A stretch of DNA of 64,000 nucleotides from Fulvia fulva (GCF_020509005.1 NC_063013.1:2170001-2234000); one strand, 5' to 3'. Shown: positions 11,682-22,702, counted from the stretch's first letter. The notes: generated from the sequence alone by a model not told the origin. Program-made: numbers and translations.

Positions 11682-13760
11682 ATGATGAACAACAAACGAC
11701 GACGAGATACAAAGGTACGTGTCTGAAGGGTACCGGACATCGAGCAGTGGAGAATGTGAGAGACATACGCTGTACGAGACGCTTCACTGCCCACGTGCTT
11801 CACATGCTTCTCGAGCATGGCTAACATTTCGCCATGTAGGCCTACAGATCGACTTGTGCCAATTGTAGATCCCGAAAAGTGAAGTGTAAGTGAGTGTAGT
11901 ATATATAGTTCATGAGGCTCCTCTCGACAGCGAGCTAACATAACCAAGGCGATGGAGAACAACCGCATTGCAGAATCTGTCAGGCCTACGGCGAACGATG
12001 CCACTATGACAGGCCACCGCCAATGTCGCAAGTGTTGGCAATGGCACACAAGATCGAGGAGCTGGAATGTTTACTCGCTGTTAAGAGCCGAATAGAGTCA
12101 TCACATAACACAAGCGCAAGTACACCACAATATGTACCCTCGATCGAAGGAGCCCGGACCAGTATTCCCATGGACCATGAAGCGAACGCTAATCTGCGAG
12201 ATGTGATGCGGGCCGCCTCGACGAGCGAATCTCGCGATAGTCCGCACTACCCTTCAACATCAGCAATTGAGCCTGCTATATCTGGCGACGGACTGATGTC
12301 AACAGCCAATTCTACCCCATCTGCCGATACACCCAAGATGGACGGGGACAGAACTGCTTTCTGGAAAGAAGCAGCCATCGATAATTGCGCGTCTCTCTTA
12401 CAGCTGCCGGCCGAGATTGTCCGCCAGCTACTCAGCACACTCTGGGACTGACAATATCCTGGCTACATGTTCGTCTCTCGGCCAGCTTTCTTGCGAGATA
12501 CCGCTGTGGGAGGACCGTTGAGCTCTCATCTTCTGCAGGCCGTCCTCTGTCTTGATTCGACCCGCTTCGTCGAGCACGCGTGGAGTGAAGATCTGCTCGC
12601 TCGAGTGCATCTCTTCCTTGGTCAAGAATTGCATAGAGAACCGTTCGTATCCACTGTGCAAGCGCTACTATCTCTGAGCGGTGGCGAGATAGGCAAAGGC
12701 AGAATGTCGCAATCATGGCTGTACTCAGGCATGGCTTTCAGAATGGCCGTCGATATGGGCATTTTCGTCCGACCAAGATCGGCGACAGGGAACAGTCTAC
12801 AGCAAGCAGTTTGAAGATCAGCTGGCGTGGTCCTGCTATGCTTGGGACAAGGCCATGGGTCTGTATCTTGGGAGGACTCCCGTGTTACCGGACGCGCCAA
12901 ACTTCAATCCACCGATGCTGGACGAAGCAGCGGAAGACCGCCCCTGGGCGCCTTGCTTTCGCGGCGAGGACGATGGTCCGTGGCCGCCAATGCTTTCGCA
13001 CAGTATGTCTGCTTTCGTCAATTCAACTAAACTCCATGTCATCGTCAACGATCTCTTTTCCACAGTATATTCCCGGAAAGTACCCGCCGATCCATTGCCA
13101 TACGTGCAGCAGACGAGGCAGAAGCTGGAGGCTTGGAGAGCGGCTTCTGCTAGCCACCTGATCATGCTTCCGGGAGCTTCCCACTGTCCACCAGTGCATA
13201 TCGTGTTGCAGAACCTCCTCTACTACGCAGCGACAATTCTGCTACATCGCCCGTTTCGTAACAGCGCCGCTTGCCGCACTGCTTGCAGAGAAGCCGCTGA
13301 CGAGATACAGCGCATTACGTGCTTGTATGAGAAGAATATGGGGTTGTCTCACGTCCTCTACCTGATGGCATACGCTACGTACATTGCAGCTACTGTCACT
13401 TTGCTGATGGTGCATGATGGAGTAGAGGGTGCCCGAGCCAAAGTCGACTTCTTCCTCCACGAAATGCATGCGTGCAGATCGAGCTGTCCAGCAATTCAAA
13501 AGAGCATCGATATCATCGTGAAAGGCCCAGAGCCTCGACCAGTACGGACAGCCACCGGGATGAATACACCCGCAGTGGACGTGCCCAGGGCCGACCAGCA
13601 CCCGTTGCCAGCTTTTCCGTTCGAGCAGCAGCACCAGCACATGCAGCCACTATGGACTGGGGGCGATGGTGGCATGGGTGCGCTACCTTCTGGTGGACTC
13701 GATCCGTTTGCGTTGGAATGGTCCCAGCTGCCTATTGACGCTTTTGAGAACTTCCTGTGA
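11682..13760 (+). pseudogene. Zn2Cys6 transcription factor with internal stop and frameshift
   Basis: The exon structure is clear at the 5' end: 11682-11714, intron to 11839 (GTACGT...TAG), 11840-11885, intron 11886-11948 (GTAAGT...AAG), then 11949 onward. Splicing assembles a zinc binuclear cluster (CANCRSRKVKC, then DGEQPHC.IC and C after 6 residues), followed by a linker-like helix. The fungal_trans regulatory domain follows: RPAFLRD near 12480, FVSTVQALLSLSGGEIG near 12645, AWSCYAWDKAMGLYLGRTP near 12825-12880, and on to a stop at 13758-13760. Two lesions interrupt it. A TGA at 12449-12451 stands where the family has Trp in a WQxP motif, in the same frame on both sides. A one-base shift near 12795-12798 moves the frame before AWSCYAWDK. 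No GT-AG intron removes either without deleting conserved residues. Alternatives are sequencing errors or unusual splicing. Confidence 0.75.
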
Positions 13761-13782
13761 AGTTGAGATCAGATCTTGTTAC

Positions 13783-15840
13783 TCATGCGTCCGGAAGGCC
13801 GAACGTTGAGCGAAGCAAAGTGTAGCAAGAATCTCTTTGATCGGTGCAAGGCACCGCCTCAGAAGGCAAGCCATTGTCAGCACGCCTGATGTTCATCGGC
13901 CACTGCCCAGCATACATCCAGGAAAGCCGCGGCAGCACGGCAGCATGCTTCTCGGTCTCCTCAAGAATGAAGTTGCGATGACAGAGTTCCCAGAGCTCTT
14001 CTGAGGTTATGATTTAGCTAACATGTGCACGGACGGTCCAGAGTGGCCAGCGATACATACCTTGCGGTAGGGAGTCATAGTCATCAGCACCTACTTTGGC
14101 GACTTGTCTGTGGGGATCGCCGTACTTTCTGTGGGCCGTTCCATCACTCCCACGCCTGGCTTCCTCGTCAGCTTCAGCCTTTCGTCGCTCCACAGCTTCG
14201 AACCAACACATGCTGGAATCTAGGGCTGGCCGCTCGCGCTCTCGTCCCTCTGCGCTGAGAAAGGGTAGCCTATCTACGTAGTAGCTTTCGACCTGAGAAT
14301 AATCCTTGAACTGGTACGAATCACGACTCAAGGCCAGCTTCCTCAATTGCTGAAGTGTCCGAAGACAGGTCCGCAGAGCGTCGTGATCAACAAGCCATTG
14401 GCATCGCCACCCAGCAAATTCGCCAGCCTCCAGACATAATTGCCGCAGCGTGGTCATGGTCCCGATGGCCGCCAACGACTCGATAGGGATCTTGACCACT
14501 TGTGGTGGGATGGTCTGGTTGATCTGATTCACCCTGTTGTTGACAGGCTCCCAAGAGAGTGACAAAGATGTCAGACTATTGAATGCTCCAGAGGATAGCA
14601 GCGGCACAACATACTGTTCTAGCTCCTTGTGTGCAGAACGTTCGATGTAAAGTTTTTGTATCTGTTTGTGCTTGGTGAGGAAGCTGGTCGTGGCGTCAAC
14701 ATTATCTCCATCAACTTTGGACCACACCAGGGTTTCCAGGCGCTCACATGGCTGACAACCTTCCATGACGGCCATGTGCTTGGATATCTGTGCAGTATTA
14801 CACTCGCCAAGCTCGAGCTCTGTCAGAGAAGCAGTGAGAACTGCGGGAAGGGTCACTGATGCAATGCGTGCATTCCACGACTTTCGATAGGTTCGCAGGC
14901 GAGGAAAGCTCAAGACCTCCCTCGACATGAAAGTTGGTAGTCCAGAGGATCCAAGGTACAGGTAATCGAGACTAGGTGCGCAAAGTCGAAGCACAGAGTC
15001 CACAAAGTCTGCCAACTCATACGGATCGACATCTTCATCGCCGCTGTCGACACTACGCCGGAAGGGCGTACACACGTTGAGGTGTAGTGACCGGAGTGGC
15101 CACAGCGGACCCGTCAATACGAGGGGGGTAAGTACCGGCACTCGTGACAACTTCAAATGCTGGAGAGAGGTGACTCTAAGCATCGAGAAGAACCCTTGGT
15201 TGACCTCGTGCCTATCATGCCAAGCGAGGCTCTCTATATTTGGCAGGGCTGTGGCTATGGCTACGAGAAGCCGATCTCGATAGGCAGTATAGCCGTTTTT
15301 CGCTTGAGTCTGCAAAGCTTTGCGTTCTTCTCGGCTTATTGATCTGGCGGACTCGCCGAAGATTGACTGATAGAGTTCGTTATGGTAAGCTGCTACCCAA
15401 ACTGGGCTGGAAGCAACGGTCACACGTCTGACACAGGTCGAGATAGGTGGCTTCCTGGCAACGTTACTGTCGATCTGAGATGTGGAGCGCCCTGCGTGCC
15501 TCCGCTCCGTGACCTCTTTCAGAAGGTGCTCGAGCAGACTGCGACAGTTGTCACCATAATCGAAGCGTATCGAGCAGAATTGTCTCGTGCGAGCGAGCTG
15601 TCTACACTCTGTGTTGACCAGCGCCAGATTGGCCAAGGCGGCGTGATCGTCGGCGAGAAGCTCCACAATATCGGCAAGTAATTCAGTCGGGAGCTGTAGC
15701 AGGCGGCTGGTAGAGTCGCGGTTCCTTTGCATCGTCCGATCAAGCAACAGAACGCCTCTCTGTCCGGGAGACTTCCCGAAGTCGTCTCTCTCGTTGCCAC
15801 TCAAAGGACTCATCATAAGGTCCGAAACGTCGCCGTCCAT
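13783..15840 (-). CDS. F-box protein, 2 exons
   Basis: Exon 1 is 15840-14061, the intron is 14060-14001 (CAAG|GTATGT to CCTCAG, 60 nt), and exon 2 is 14000-13783. The spliced protein is 665 residues. Without splicing the frame would end at 14014 inside the intron; splicing adds about 72 residues beginning EELWELCHRNFILEETEK and containing SWMYAGQWPMNIRR. An F-box lies at about 47-85 (LLQLPTELLADIVELLADDHAALANLALVN), the part that binds Skp1 in SCF ubiquitin ligases. The middle (about 200-560) has irregular leucine-rich strands (LQHLKLSRVPVL, LRSLHLNV, TELELGECN, LTSLSLSWEP), suggesting an LRR-type substrate-binding surface. The substrate is unknown. The stop is 22 bp from that of the convergent regulator pseudogene. 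Confidence 0.85.
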
Positions 15841-16277
15841 GTTTGTGATTTGTTACTGTGTCTTGACTTGGAGAGGCGAGGCGAGAAGAAGGAGAGATGT
15901 CAGTGATGATGATGATGCTGCTGCAAGACTAGACACATGGAATATGTGATCGTATGAGATATGTCTATACTGACCGATGAATCGACGCATTCACTTGCGA
16001 TCACTACCATCAGTGATAATGGCAAGTCGTGATTGAAAAGCAGGGACTGGTTGCGAGACTGTTGTGTTGCATGACACGTGATTGGCCGTCGGCAAATCTC
16101 CGGACGCTTGGCACAGCTTGCACTGCGGAGGTCGAAAATGAAGGAAGTTGCGATGGGTTGAACTTCAGCTTCGACGACAGAATTCTGGACACTACTAACA
16201 CCACACAGCAGTCACGGTACGAACGCATCCTCGGCTCCGAACACTCTGGACGACGTATACTGATTTCCATTGTGAAG
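15841..16277. promoter_or_regulatory. divergent promoter between F-box and eL32 genes
   Basis: This 437-bp spacer lies between two divergent starts. It contains a CACGTG E-box-like hexamer within GACACGTGATTGG (about 16073-16085), which also gives an inverted CCAAT box (ATTGG). Both could serve the ribosomal protein gene to the right. The assignment is by position only. Confidence 0.35.
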
Positions 16278-16853
16278 ATGGTCGCCGCAAAGCCACATGT
16301 CCCGATCGTGAAGAAGCGCACTGCGCGCTTCAACCGCCACCAGTCCGATCGCTTCATGCGAGTCGACCCATCATGGAGAAAGCCAAAGGGTATCGACAAC
16401 CGTGTCCGCAGACGCTTCAGCGGTCAGGCTGCTATGCCAAAGGTGCGTCGAAACGAGGAATGAGAAGATATGGGACATGGGGCAGACATTGAAGGTTGGG
16501 AGGAAGAGAACATTGTGTGCTTGGAGACATAAGGAATAGACGCTGACGGACAACTCTTACAGATCGGCTACGGTAGCAACAGGAAGACCCGCCACATGAT
16601 GCCATCCGGCCACAAGGCCTTCCTCGTGAACAACACCCGCGACCTCGAGCTCCTCCTCATGCACAACCGAACCTACGCCGCAGAGTGAGTACAATCAGAG
16701 ACACGGAAGGCAGAAAGTCAGAGATACTGACTGTATGATTGCAGGATCGCACACGCCGTGTCCTCGCGCAAGCGGATAGAAATCGTCGCACGTGCCAAGC
16801 AGCTTGGTGTCAAGGTCACCAACGGCAAGGCCAAGATCACCACCGAGTCGTAG
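16278..16853 (+). CDS. rpl32: 60S ribosomal protein eL32, 3 exons
   Basis: Exons are 16278-16442, 16563-16684 and 16745-16853, with introns 16443-16562 (GTGCGT...TACAG) and 16685-16744 (GTGAGT...GCAG). The product is 131 residues, the normal length of eukaryotic eL32. It begins [18 protein letters not shown] and continues with [44 protein letters not shown] and AHAVSSRKR, all strongly conserved in the family. The protein sits in the large subunit, bound to 25S rRNA in the cytoplasm. It converges with MRT4, also a 60S biogenesis gene, with 272 bp between stops. Confidence 0.97.
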
Positions 16854-17125
16854 ACGCATACCCCGACATTGAAATGGGACTCTCTACGCTGGCTACGTGA
16901 CAAGGTGATGGTTGAGCAGGCAGGAATGGGAAACGTCGTCTTACAGGTGCAATTCAATTACGGGATTGCATTTCGTAGCTGGCCATAAACACTGTATGAG
17001 CCGGTTTTGTCTGCATGAAAACGCCGCCAACGCCCTCGCTATAGTGCTGCAGTGAAAAGGTACATAGCGCATCAAGTCGTGTGAAAGGAAAGAGAAACAG
17101 CATGAACTTTCAGACTTGACTTCCA

Positions 17126-17857
17126 TCAACCTTCTTCCATAGCGCCTGCATCAGCTTGCGAGTTCATCTCTGTCACGTCCTGTGTTGCAGCACTCCAGTA
17201 CGCCAACACCTGCACCTTGAACTCCGCCATAGCCACACCGAACAGCTTCAGCAGCGCAGTCTGGTGACTGTTCATCTCCTTGCCCTCTTCGCACAACACG
17301 TACTCCTGATCCAGAATAACCTTGCCTTTGTCCAATCTTGTCGGCATTCCCCACTTCCTGACAGTGACCTCCAGCGAATGTGGTAGCGGCACATCGTCCT
17401 CGATCGGCAACTCTCCACCTCTGCTGTGCACAGTCCCCGCTGGTACTGTGAACGTCCTATCCGCAACCGTCCCAGCCCTCGCGTAATCCACCTCGACGAA
17501 GCTCTCAAAGTACTCCAAGATCTCACCCGGTGCCCTATTCGTGCACAACAGTCCCACGTTTCCCTTCAGATGCGGCAACAGCTTGTGGAGTCCTGGGGCG
17601 TGCTCGTCTTCTGGTGATGTTCCCAGCGCCTTGGCCATTACTTTTGTCTTGCCGAAGAAGAGACGCGAGTCGCTGAAGTGTTGACGCACGTTTTTGAGGT
17701 AGGTGTTGCGCATGTTTTCGACGGAGAAGGTGAAGATGTGGGCATACTCGTCGGCGGCGGCTTGGACTGCGGCGAAGAGGGTTGCATTATTTTCTTTGGT
17801 GGCTTTCTTTTGAACGACGGAGGTGTGGACGATGCGGGCGCGTTTTGATTTAGGCAT
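17126..17857 (-). CDS. mrt4: mRNA turnover/ribosome assembly factor MRT4
   Basis: This is an intronless gene of 243 residues. The N-terminus MPKSKRARIVHTSVVQKK is followed by the uL10-like domain (FTFSVENMRNTYLKNVRQHF, LFFGKTKVMAKALG, HLKGNVGLLCTN) and the MRT4-specific part (GELPIEDDVPLPHSLE, WGMPTRLDKGKVIL, LLKLFGVAMAEFKV). Mrt4 is a nucleolar paralogue of the P-stalk protein uL10. It occupies the stalk base on pre-60S particles and is exchanged for uL10 late in maturation. It lacks the acidic C-terminal P-protein tail of uL10, which supports MRT4 rather than P0. Length matches the family (about 230-245). Confidence 0.95.
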   Translation of the reverse strand: MPKSKRARIVHTSVVQKKATKENNATLFAAVQAAADEYAHIFTFSVENMRNTYLKNVRQHFSDSRLFFGKTKVMAKALGTSPEDEHAPGLHKLLPHLKGNVGLLCTNRAPGEILEYFESFVEVDYARAGTVADRTFTVPAGTVHSRGGELPIEDDVPLPHSLEVTVRKWGMPTRLDKGKVILDQEYVLCEEGKEMNSHQTALLKLFGVAMAEFKVQVLAYWSAATQDVTEMNSQADAGAMEEG

Positions 17858-18497
17858 GTTGTCGGGTTGATCGCGATGCGATGGGGCCTAGGTGTGCTGC
17901 TCGTTGCTGGACAATGGGTGCTGTACAATGAGTATGAAGTTGTCGTTGTGTGCTACAGCTCTATCGATACAGGCCCAAATTTCTCAAAGAACAAGATAGA
18001 CTTTAGCGCTAGTGGTGATCCTTGTATCTTGCAACCTCAGGCAAGAACGTTTGACAAGAGTTGAGTGACTTGCTCACACACAGATACGAGCGACCCTGCA
18101 TTCATGATCAATACCCTGGTCCTACTGTCCATCCACCTCTGGCACAGGAAGCTGAACGACCTGTCCCACCGTATTGCCGTCATTGAATAAGCAGCCACGA
18201 AGCTACTTGGCAAGCCACTCCGGCTGTCTCCACCGGCAGCTCGTTTGGACGCGTATTTGCCGTCTGGATGCAGAAGTTCCCAACTACATCATGCCATTCA
18301 ATGCTGACCTGAGCTGCATGCATCCTCCGAGGCTGCAGTTTGTCGATAATCCTGGCTGACACGCGAGGTCAATTGACCGCTGGAGTGACAGGACAAGACT
18401 TGGTGGACGACGCCTCAGTTTTGATTCGTATGGAACAGGGCCTGCAGGACTTTGAACTGCGACGACGACAACATTGTGATCTCGACCTGAAGACATT
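17858..18497. promoter_or_regulatory. divergent promoter between MRT4 and the BRE4-like gene
   Basis: These 640 bp separate the MRT4 start from the membrane protein start. The small ORFs present (18174-18359, 18284-18496) lack domains. No RNA gene or repeat was seen. Confidence 0.4.
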
Positions 18498-21400
18498 ATG
18501 TCGTCGTTTCAACATCAAGCGGCCGATCTGGCAACCAACGGTGCTGCCAATGGACACGAAAAAGCGCCATCCACTGGGCCCATGTCGAGGAGAGACACTG
18601 TCAAAGATACGCCGCAATCACGGTCTGAAGCAAAGAAAGCCTCGATACTCGACAAGCTCACATCCCTATGGACCAAGACCGGCATCGACCGCCGGACGTT
18701 TATGTCCATGTTCAAGGGTGCACTGGCACCCACCATATCTTTGGCTCTTTACCAGGCAGATGCGTTCGCAGAATACTTCACAACTCTCGGGTATCTTGTA
18801 ATCATCATGACGGTTCTGCCTGTCGTAATAATGCCGAGAGCCAAATTTCTGCAAACGATGCTAATCAACATCACCTTCGTCTGCTTGGGGTGTGCGATCG
18901 CGCTACTGGCCATGTTCTGTGCTGTGAAAGCGAGAGTCAATAGTGTAGGCAATCTCGGGCCTGGAACTGGTGGAGCGGGAACTTCAGGAACAGCAGCTCA
19001 AGGCGCAGCTACTGCTCAGTACAATTCTTCTGGCTCGGCAGTGGCTGGACTTTGGCTCTTCGTATTGATATACATCATCAGTGTGGTTCGAGGAAAGAAC
19101 CCGGCTTATACCATCCCGTGTATCATGTGGGCTGTTTTGGCAAACGTCAGCTTGGCGTACGCCCCTCAATTCAGTACGATGGTCCAAGCGGAGGCCTTTA
19201 TCCAGAAAATTTTGGCTTCATTCTTGACTGGATTTGCTGTGGCAACGGGCGTATCACTATTGGTGTTCCCCCTGACCAGTCGACAGATTGTCTTCAAGGA
19301 GATGACGGGTTATCTATCTGCGATTCGTGGTGCTGTCAAAGCCAACCTTACGTATATGCACAGCCTGGAAGAGACGGACATGTTTGCAGCTCAGAAAACC
19401 AATACTGCTGGCGAGAAGCCTCCCCGAAGCAAGGAAGCGCAGGATGTAAAGCAGAAGATGCAAGGACTCGCTGGGCTACACTCCAAGCTGTCCACTGACC
19501 TTCCCTTCGCCAAGCGAGAGATAGCTTTGGGCAAGCTTGGTCCTGATGACCTGCAGGAGTTGTTCCGCTTATTTCGATTGGTCATGATACCAACCGCTGG
19601 TCTGTCTAGTATGTCGGACATCTTCGATCGTATCGCTGAAGAGCAAGGATGGGACAAATCGGTCGACTATTCCGATGCCACCGTTGAGGAAGCACGCAAC
19701 GAGGACGAGAAAATGCGTATTGAAGCGGTGAATGAGTGGCACGAACTGATGAAGCTTCTCCGACAGCCGTTTGAGAGCATAACACAGACCATCGATGACG
19801 GCCTTTTGCATGTGTTACTCACTCTACAGCTCATACCGCGGCCCAAATGCTCAGACAGCGACGCTGATATCGAGTCAAGCGGTGCAGGGCTGAAGCCGGG
19901 CGACAAAGGGTTCACCTCCATCTTCGATCAACAATCGCGCGCCTTCTTGGAAAGCAAAAAGGTCATGCTTCGGGGCTGGTGTCATCTACACGGCATAGAT
20001 CTTCCGGAGAATTTCTTCGAGAACACCCATCGAGATAACTTCGAAGCGCCAGCATGGATGCAAGAAGGGATTCACTCCGTGCCCCATCGAAGACTGCGGA
20101 AGCAGCTTTTCATGTGCCTATACATTGAATTCCTGCTCTTGACCATCAGTAAGCGCCTGCATCAGCTCATGGTTGCTGCCGATCACTTTCGAGACAGTGG
20201 CAAGCTGAGCAAGACGCGGCTGGTTGTGCCAGGATATAAGCGGCTACGCAAGTGGTTATTAAGCCTCTTCGTCGAGCGAGAAGATACACACGGAGAAAAC
20301 GATATGAACGCGAACGACCAGAACACTACCACAGTCTACCTTGGGGATGCCTATAAGAAAAAGAAGGATCCAGAGCACCTGCCTCCACAAAACGCCTGGG
20401 AGCATCTCGGCGACCAGCTCAGGAACATTGCGCATTTCTTCGCATCTCCTGCGTCTGTTTTTGGCTTTCGTTGTGCCTGTGCAACCATGACGATCGCCAT
20501 TGTCAACTATCTACACGACACACAGACGTTCTTCACCACGCAAAGGCTATTCTGGGCGCAGATTATGGTATCCATTGCGATGTCTCCCTCAGCTGGTCAA
20601 AGTCTGAGGGGTTTCTTCTTCAGGCTGTTCGGCACTTTCCTAGCTTTGATAGCTGCCTGGCTTGCATACTACATCGTGGACGGCCACACTGCTGGCGTCA
20701 TCGTTCTGTTCTTCGTCGCACTGCATGGAGGCGTCTACATACTGCTGAAATACCCGCAGTATACACCCATCGGCATGATTAGCCAAGTCACTGTCAGTCT
20801 CATCATTGGCTATCAGCTACAGGTACAAAAACTTGGTATAGCAGTTGCTACGTCCAATGGGCAGGCCTACTACCCTATCTACGAGCTTGGTCCTATCAGA
20901 CTCGCTACGGTTGCCGTGGGCCTCTTCGTTGCTTGGATATGGACGATCTTTCCTTATCCTATCTCGGAGCACAACCAAGTGCGCAAGAACCTTGGGTCTG
21001 CGCTCTATCTGCTGGCCAACTACTATAGCGTAACCCACGAGACCGTTCGTCTGCGGCTTCGCGGTGAGATGGGCAACATGGCCCTGGAAGACAGCCCTGG
21101 CCGAAGACTAGACAAAGCACGAAACAAGCTCTTCGGCAAGGCCAACCTTGCAATTCAAGGTCTGCGCGCTCAGTCTGCATTCCTCAAATTCGATATACCG
21201 ATAGGCGGCAAATTCCCGAGAAAACAGTATCAAGCCATCGTTAACCAACTGCAGTCGATTCTGGACTTCATGTCGTTGATCAGCTTGGCCTCTTATAGTT
21301 TCACGGAGTTGCGCATTGAAGGGGAAGAACAGCACGGACTGCAGTGGCTACATAGCTTCGAGAAGCTGGCAGGCTCAGCACAGTTCACATCGGAGCAAGT

Positions 21401-21755
21401 CACGACTCTGTTGTCTTTGATGTCTGCTGCCATTGACAATGGCCAAGCTCTTCCGCCGTATCTGAAAGTGCCAGAGCCATTTTCTTTGGCGCAGAAATTG
21501 GACGAGATGGACAAGGACATACTAAGCGTTCGACACATCGCAGAACCAGGCTACGCAAGCTTCTCCACCGTGCAGATCGGTACAAGATTCATACACGATG
21601 ACTTACGAAAGCTGGTTGCCCTGGTTAAGGAGCTCGTGGGAGAGCTTGACTTCTCGTATCACATTGTCAGCACTCAGGATCCGGCGCGCAACGAGTCTGA
21701 AGTGACCTTGGTTTACACTAAGACCAATCCAGAGATGCGAACCAAGCAAGATTGA
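18498..21755 (+). CDS. BRE4-like / ArAE-2 family multi-pass membrane protein
   Basis: This is an intronless gene of 1085 residues. After a hydrophilic N-terminus (1-70) there is a first hydrophobic bundle at about 78-260 (TLGYLVIIMTVLPVVIMPRA, INITFVCLGCAIALLAMFCA, AGLWLFVLIYIISVV, FLTGFAVATGVSLLVFPLT). A long cytosolic segment follows, then a second bundle at about 650-830 (FGFRCACATMTIAIVNYL, FGTFLALIAAWLAYYIV, GVIVLFFVALHGGVYILL, VGLFVAWIWTIFPYPISE). Last comes a hydrophilic domain of the DUF2421 kind. The two-bundle plan matches fungal proteins with an ArAE_2_N domain, which includes yeast Bre4, linked to brefeldin A sensitivity. The role is probably anion or aromatic-acid export at an internal or plasma membrane; the substrate is not known. 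Confidence 0.85.
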   Translation: MSSFQHQAADLATNGAANGHEKAPSTGPMSRRDTVKDTPQSRSEAKKASILDKLTSLWTKTGIDRRTFMSMFKGALAPTISLALYQADAFAEYFTTLGYLVIIMTVLPVVIMPRAKFLQTMLINITFVCLGCAIALLAMFCAVKARVNSVGNLGPGTGGAGTSGTAAQGAATAQYNSSGSAVAGLWLFVLIYIISVVRGKNPAYTIPCIMWAVLANVSLAYAPQFSTMVQAEAFIQKILASFLTGFAVATGVSLLVFPLTSRQIVFKEMTGYLSAIRGAVKANLTYMHSLEETDMFAAQKTNTAGEKPPRSKEAQDVKQKMQGLAGLHSKLSTDLPFAKREIALGKLGPDDLQELFRLFRLVMIPTAGLSSMSDIFDRIAEEQGWDKSVDYSDATVEEARNEDEKMRIEAVNEWHELMKLLRQPFESITQTIDDGLLHVLLTLQLIPRPKCSDSDADIESSGAGLKPGDKGFTSIFDQQSRAFLESKKVMLRGWCHLHGIDLPENFFENTHRDNFEAPAWMQEGIHSVPHRRLRKQLFMCLYIEFLLLTISKRLHQLMVAADHFRDSGKLSKTRLVVPGYKRLRKWLLSLFVEREDTHGENDMNANDQNTTTVYLGDAYKKKKDPEHLPPQNAWEHLGDQLRNIAHFFASPASVFGFRCACATMTIAIVNYLHDTQTFFTTQRLFWAQIMVSIAMSPSAGQSLRGFFFRLFGTFLALIAAWLAYYIVDGHTAGVIVLFFVALHGGVYILLKYPQYTPIGMISQVTVSLIIGYQLQVQKLGIAVATSNGQAYYPIYELGPIRLATVAVGLFVAWIWTIFPYPISEHNQVRKNLGSALYLLANYYSVTHETVRLRLRGEMGNMALEDSPGRRLDKARNKLFGKANLAIQGLRAQSAFLKFDIPIGGKFPRKQYQAIVNQLQSILDFMSLISLASYSFTELRIEGEEQHGLQWLHSFEKLAGSAQFTSEQVTTLLSLMSAAIDNGQALPPYLKVPEPFSLAQKLDEMDKDILSVRHIAEPGYASFSTVQIGTRFIHDDLRKLVALVKELVGELDFSYHIVSTQDPARNESEVTLVYTKTNPEMRTKQD

Positions 21756-22009
21756 GAAGGTCAGTCTTCGGACGTTTCTATGCTCGCTGCAGACATCAGA
21801 CCTGGCCTGCCCACGTTGTACAATAGTATACCACGAGCGCTGTATCTCATAGTGAGCTACAACGTGCTGTGGTGACCTCGGTGCCGTCCTCATGTGACCT
21901 TATAAGCTGGACCCACTTTCCTGCCGATCACTTCATCTTGCCTAAGCTTTCTTTAGCGATGGTTAAGCTCGCGACCTGCAGTGCCTAACACGATGACACG
22001 GCTATAGCT
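21756..22009. other. intergenic, ends in the left target duplication of the MITE
   Basis: Short spacer with no gene. Its last nine bases (22001-22009, GCTATAGCT) are repeated at 22321-22329 and form the duplicated target site. Confidence 0.6.
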
Positions 22010-22320
22010 CCTCGACACTTCCCCGAGCCCCAGTAAGCCGACCGAGCCCCATCATTTGCCGCCCACTTTGATGAGCTTTGATTGACTTCAATGCACATTG
22101 CACCTCGAAGACCCCCTAGCATCTATTGTTTTGCGCGCACTCGAGCCGGCAACGAGTAGGAGTGGGGGCCCTTACGAGGCAGGGGTAGGGGCCCCGCCGA
22201 TGTGCCCTCCCCGAGGCGCAACGGCGACGTGCAAGATAGTCGATGTTGATAAGATTTGATGGAAATTTGATTGACAGCTGGGGCTCGGTCGGCTTACTGG
22301 GGCTCGGGGAAGTGTCGAGG
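22010..22320. mobile_element. MITE with perfect 42-bp terminal inverted repeats (Mutator-like)
   Basis: Bases 22010-22051 are the exact reverse complement of 22279-22320; each repeat starts CCTCGACACTTCCCCGAGCC when read inward. Inside each repeat the decamer CCGAGCCCCA occurs twice. Identical 9-bp flanks, GCTATAGCT, lie at 22001-22009 and 22321-22329. The 311-bp body encodes no transposase, so it is non-autonomous. Long terminal repeats with 9-bp duplications are typical of Mutator-like elements (9-11 bp); hAT elements usually give 8 bp. The sequence shows no RIP, and two perfect arms point to fairly recent movement. Confidence 0.85.
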
Positions 22321-22490
22321 GCTATAGCTTCATGACGTCGATTCTCGCTGCGAGATTGAACCGGCGCGGCAAGCATTGGCAAGAACATAGCGCACATCTT
22401 CATGCAAGTGCGTGCTTGATCTGAAAGGTTCATTAGCCGGCCGTGCTTCTCAGAAGAATTTGAAGATCCGCAGCAGCAGTAGCACACAAG

Positions 22491-22702
22491 ATGGTGAACA
22501 TCACCTCCGTCGGCCTCTTGAGACTGGCCACGAGCTTCGAATACGCCTACAGCCTCCAAGCAATCACCAATGCTTCCACGGACCATGTCTCGTTCATCTC
22601 GTACGATCCCTCCTTCATCACCGATGTTGTCGGAAACAACGCGACGCAGGAGCTAGTAGCTGTTGTTCCGTGGGATGCATTTCACGAGGCTGGAGTCTAC
22701 AA
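22491..22702 (+). pseudogene. 5' fragment of SMP-30/gluconolactonase-like gene cut by a LINE
   Basis: The frame opens at ATG 22491 and encodes about 70 residues before host sequence ends at ...GTCTACAA, where the LINE tail starts. The segment HVSFISYDPSFITDVVG followed by VVPWDAFHEAGVYN resembles the N-terminal blade of fungal SMP-30/gluconolactonase-like beta-propellers, which carry an (F/Y)HEAGVY motif. After the junction, reading continues into retrotransposon and stops at 22794-22796. The remaining blades are not in the window. This could be a dead gene, or its 3' half may lie beyond the transposon block. Confidence 0.6.

Noticed and set aside
12418..12484. GTCCGC...GGCCAG as an intron removing the TGA in the regulator
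   Set aside because: The donor is weak, and splicing would delete the conserved WQxP...FVSRPAF segment, so a nonsense change fits better.
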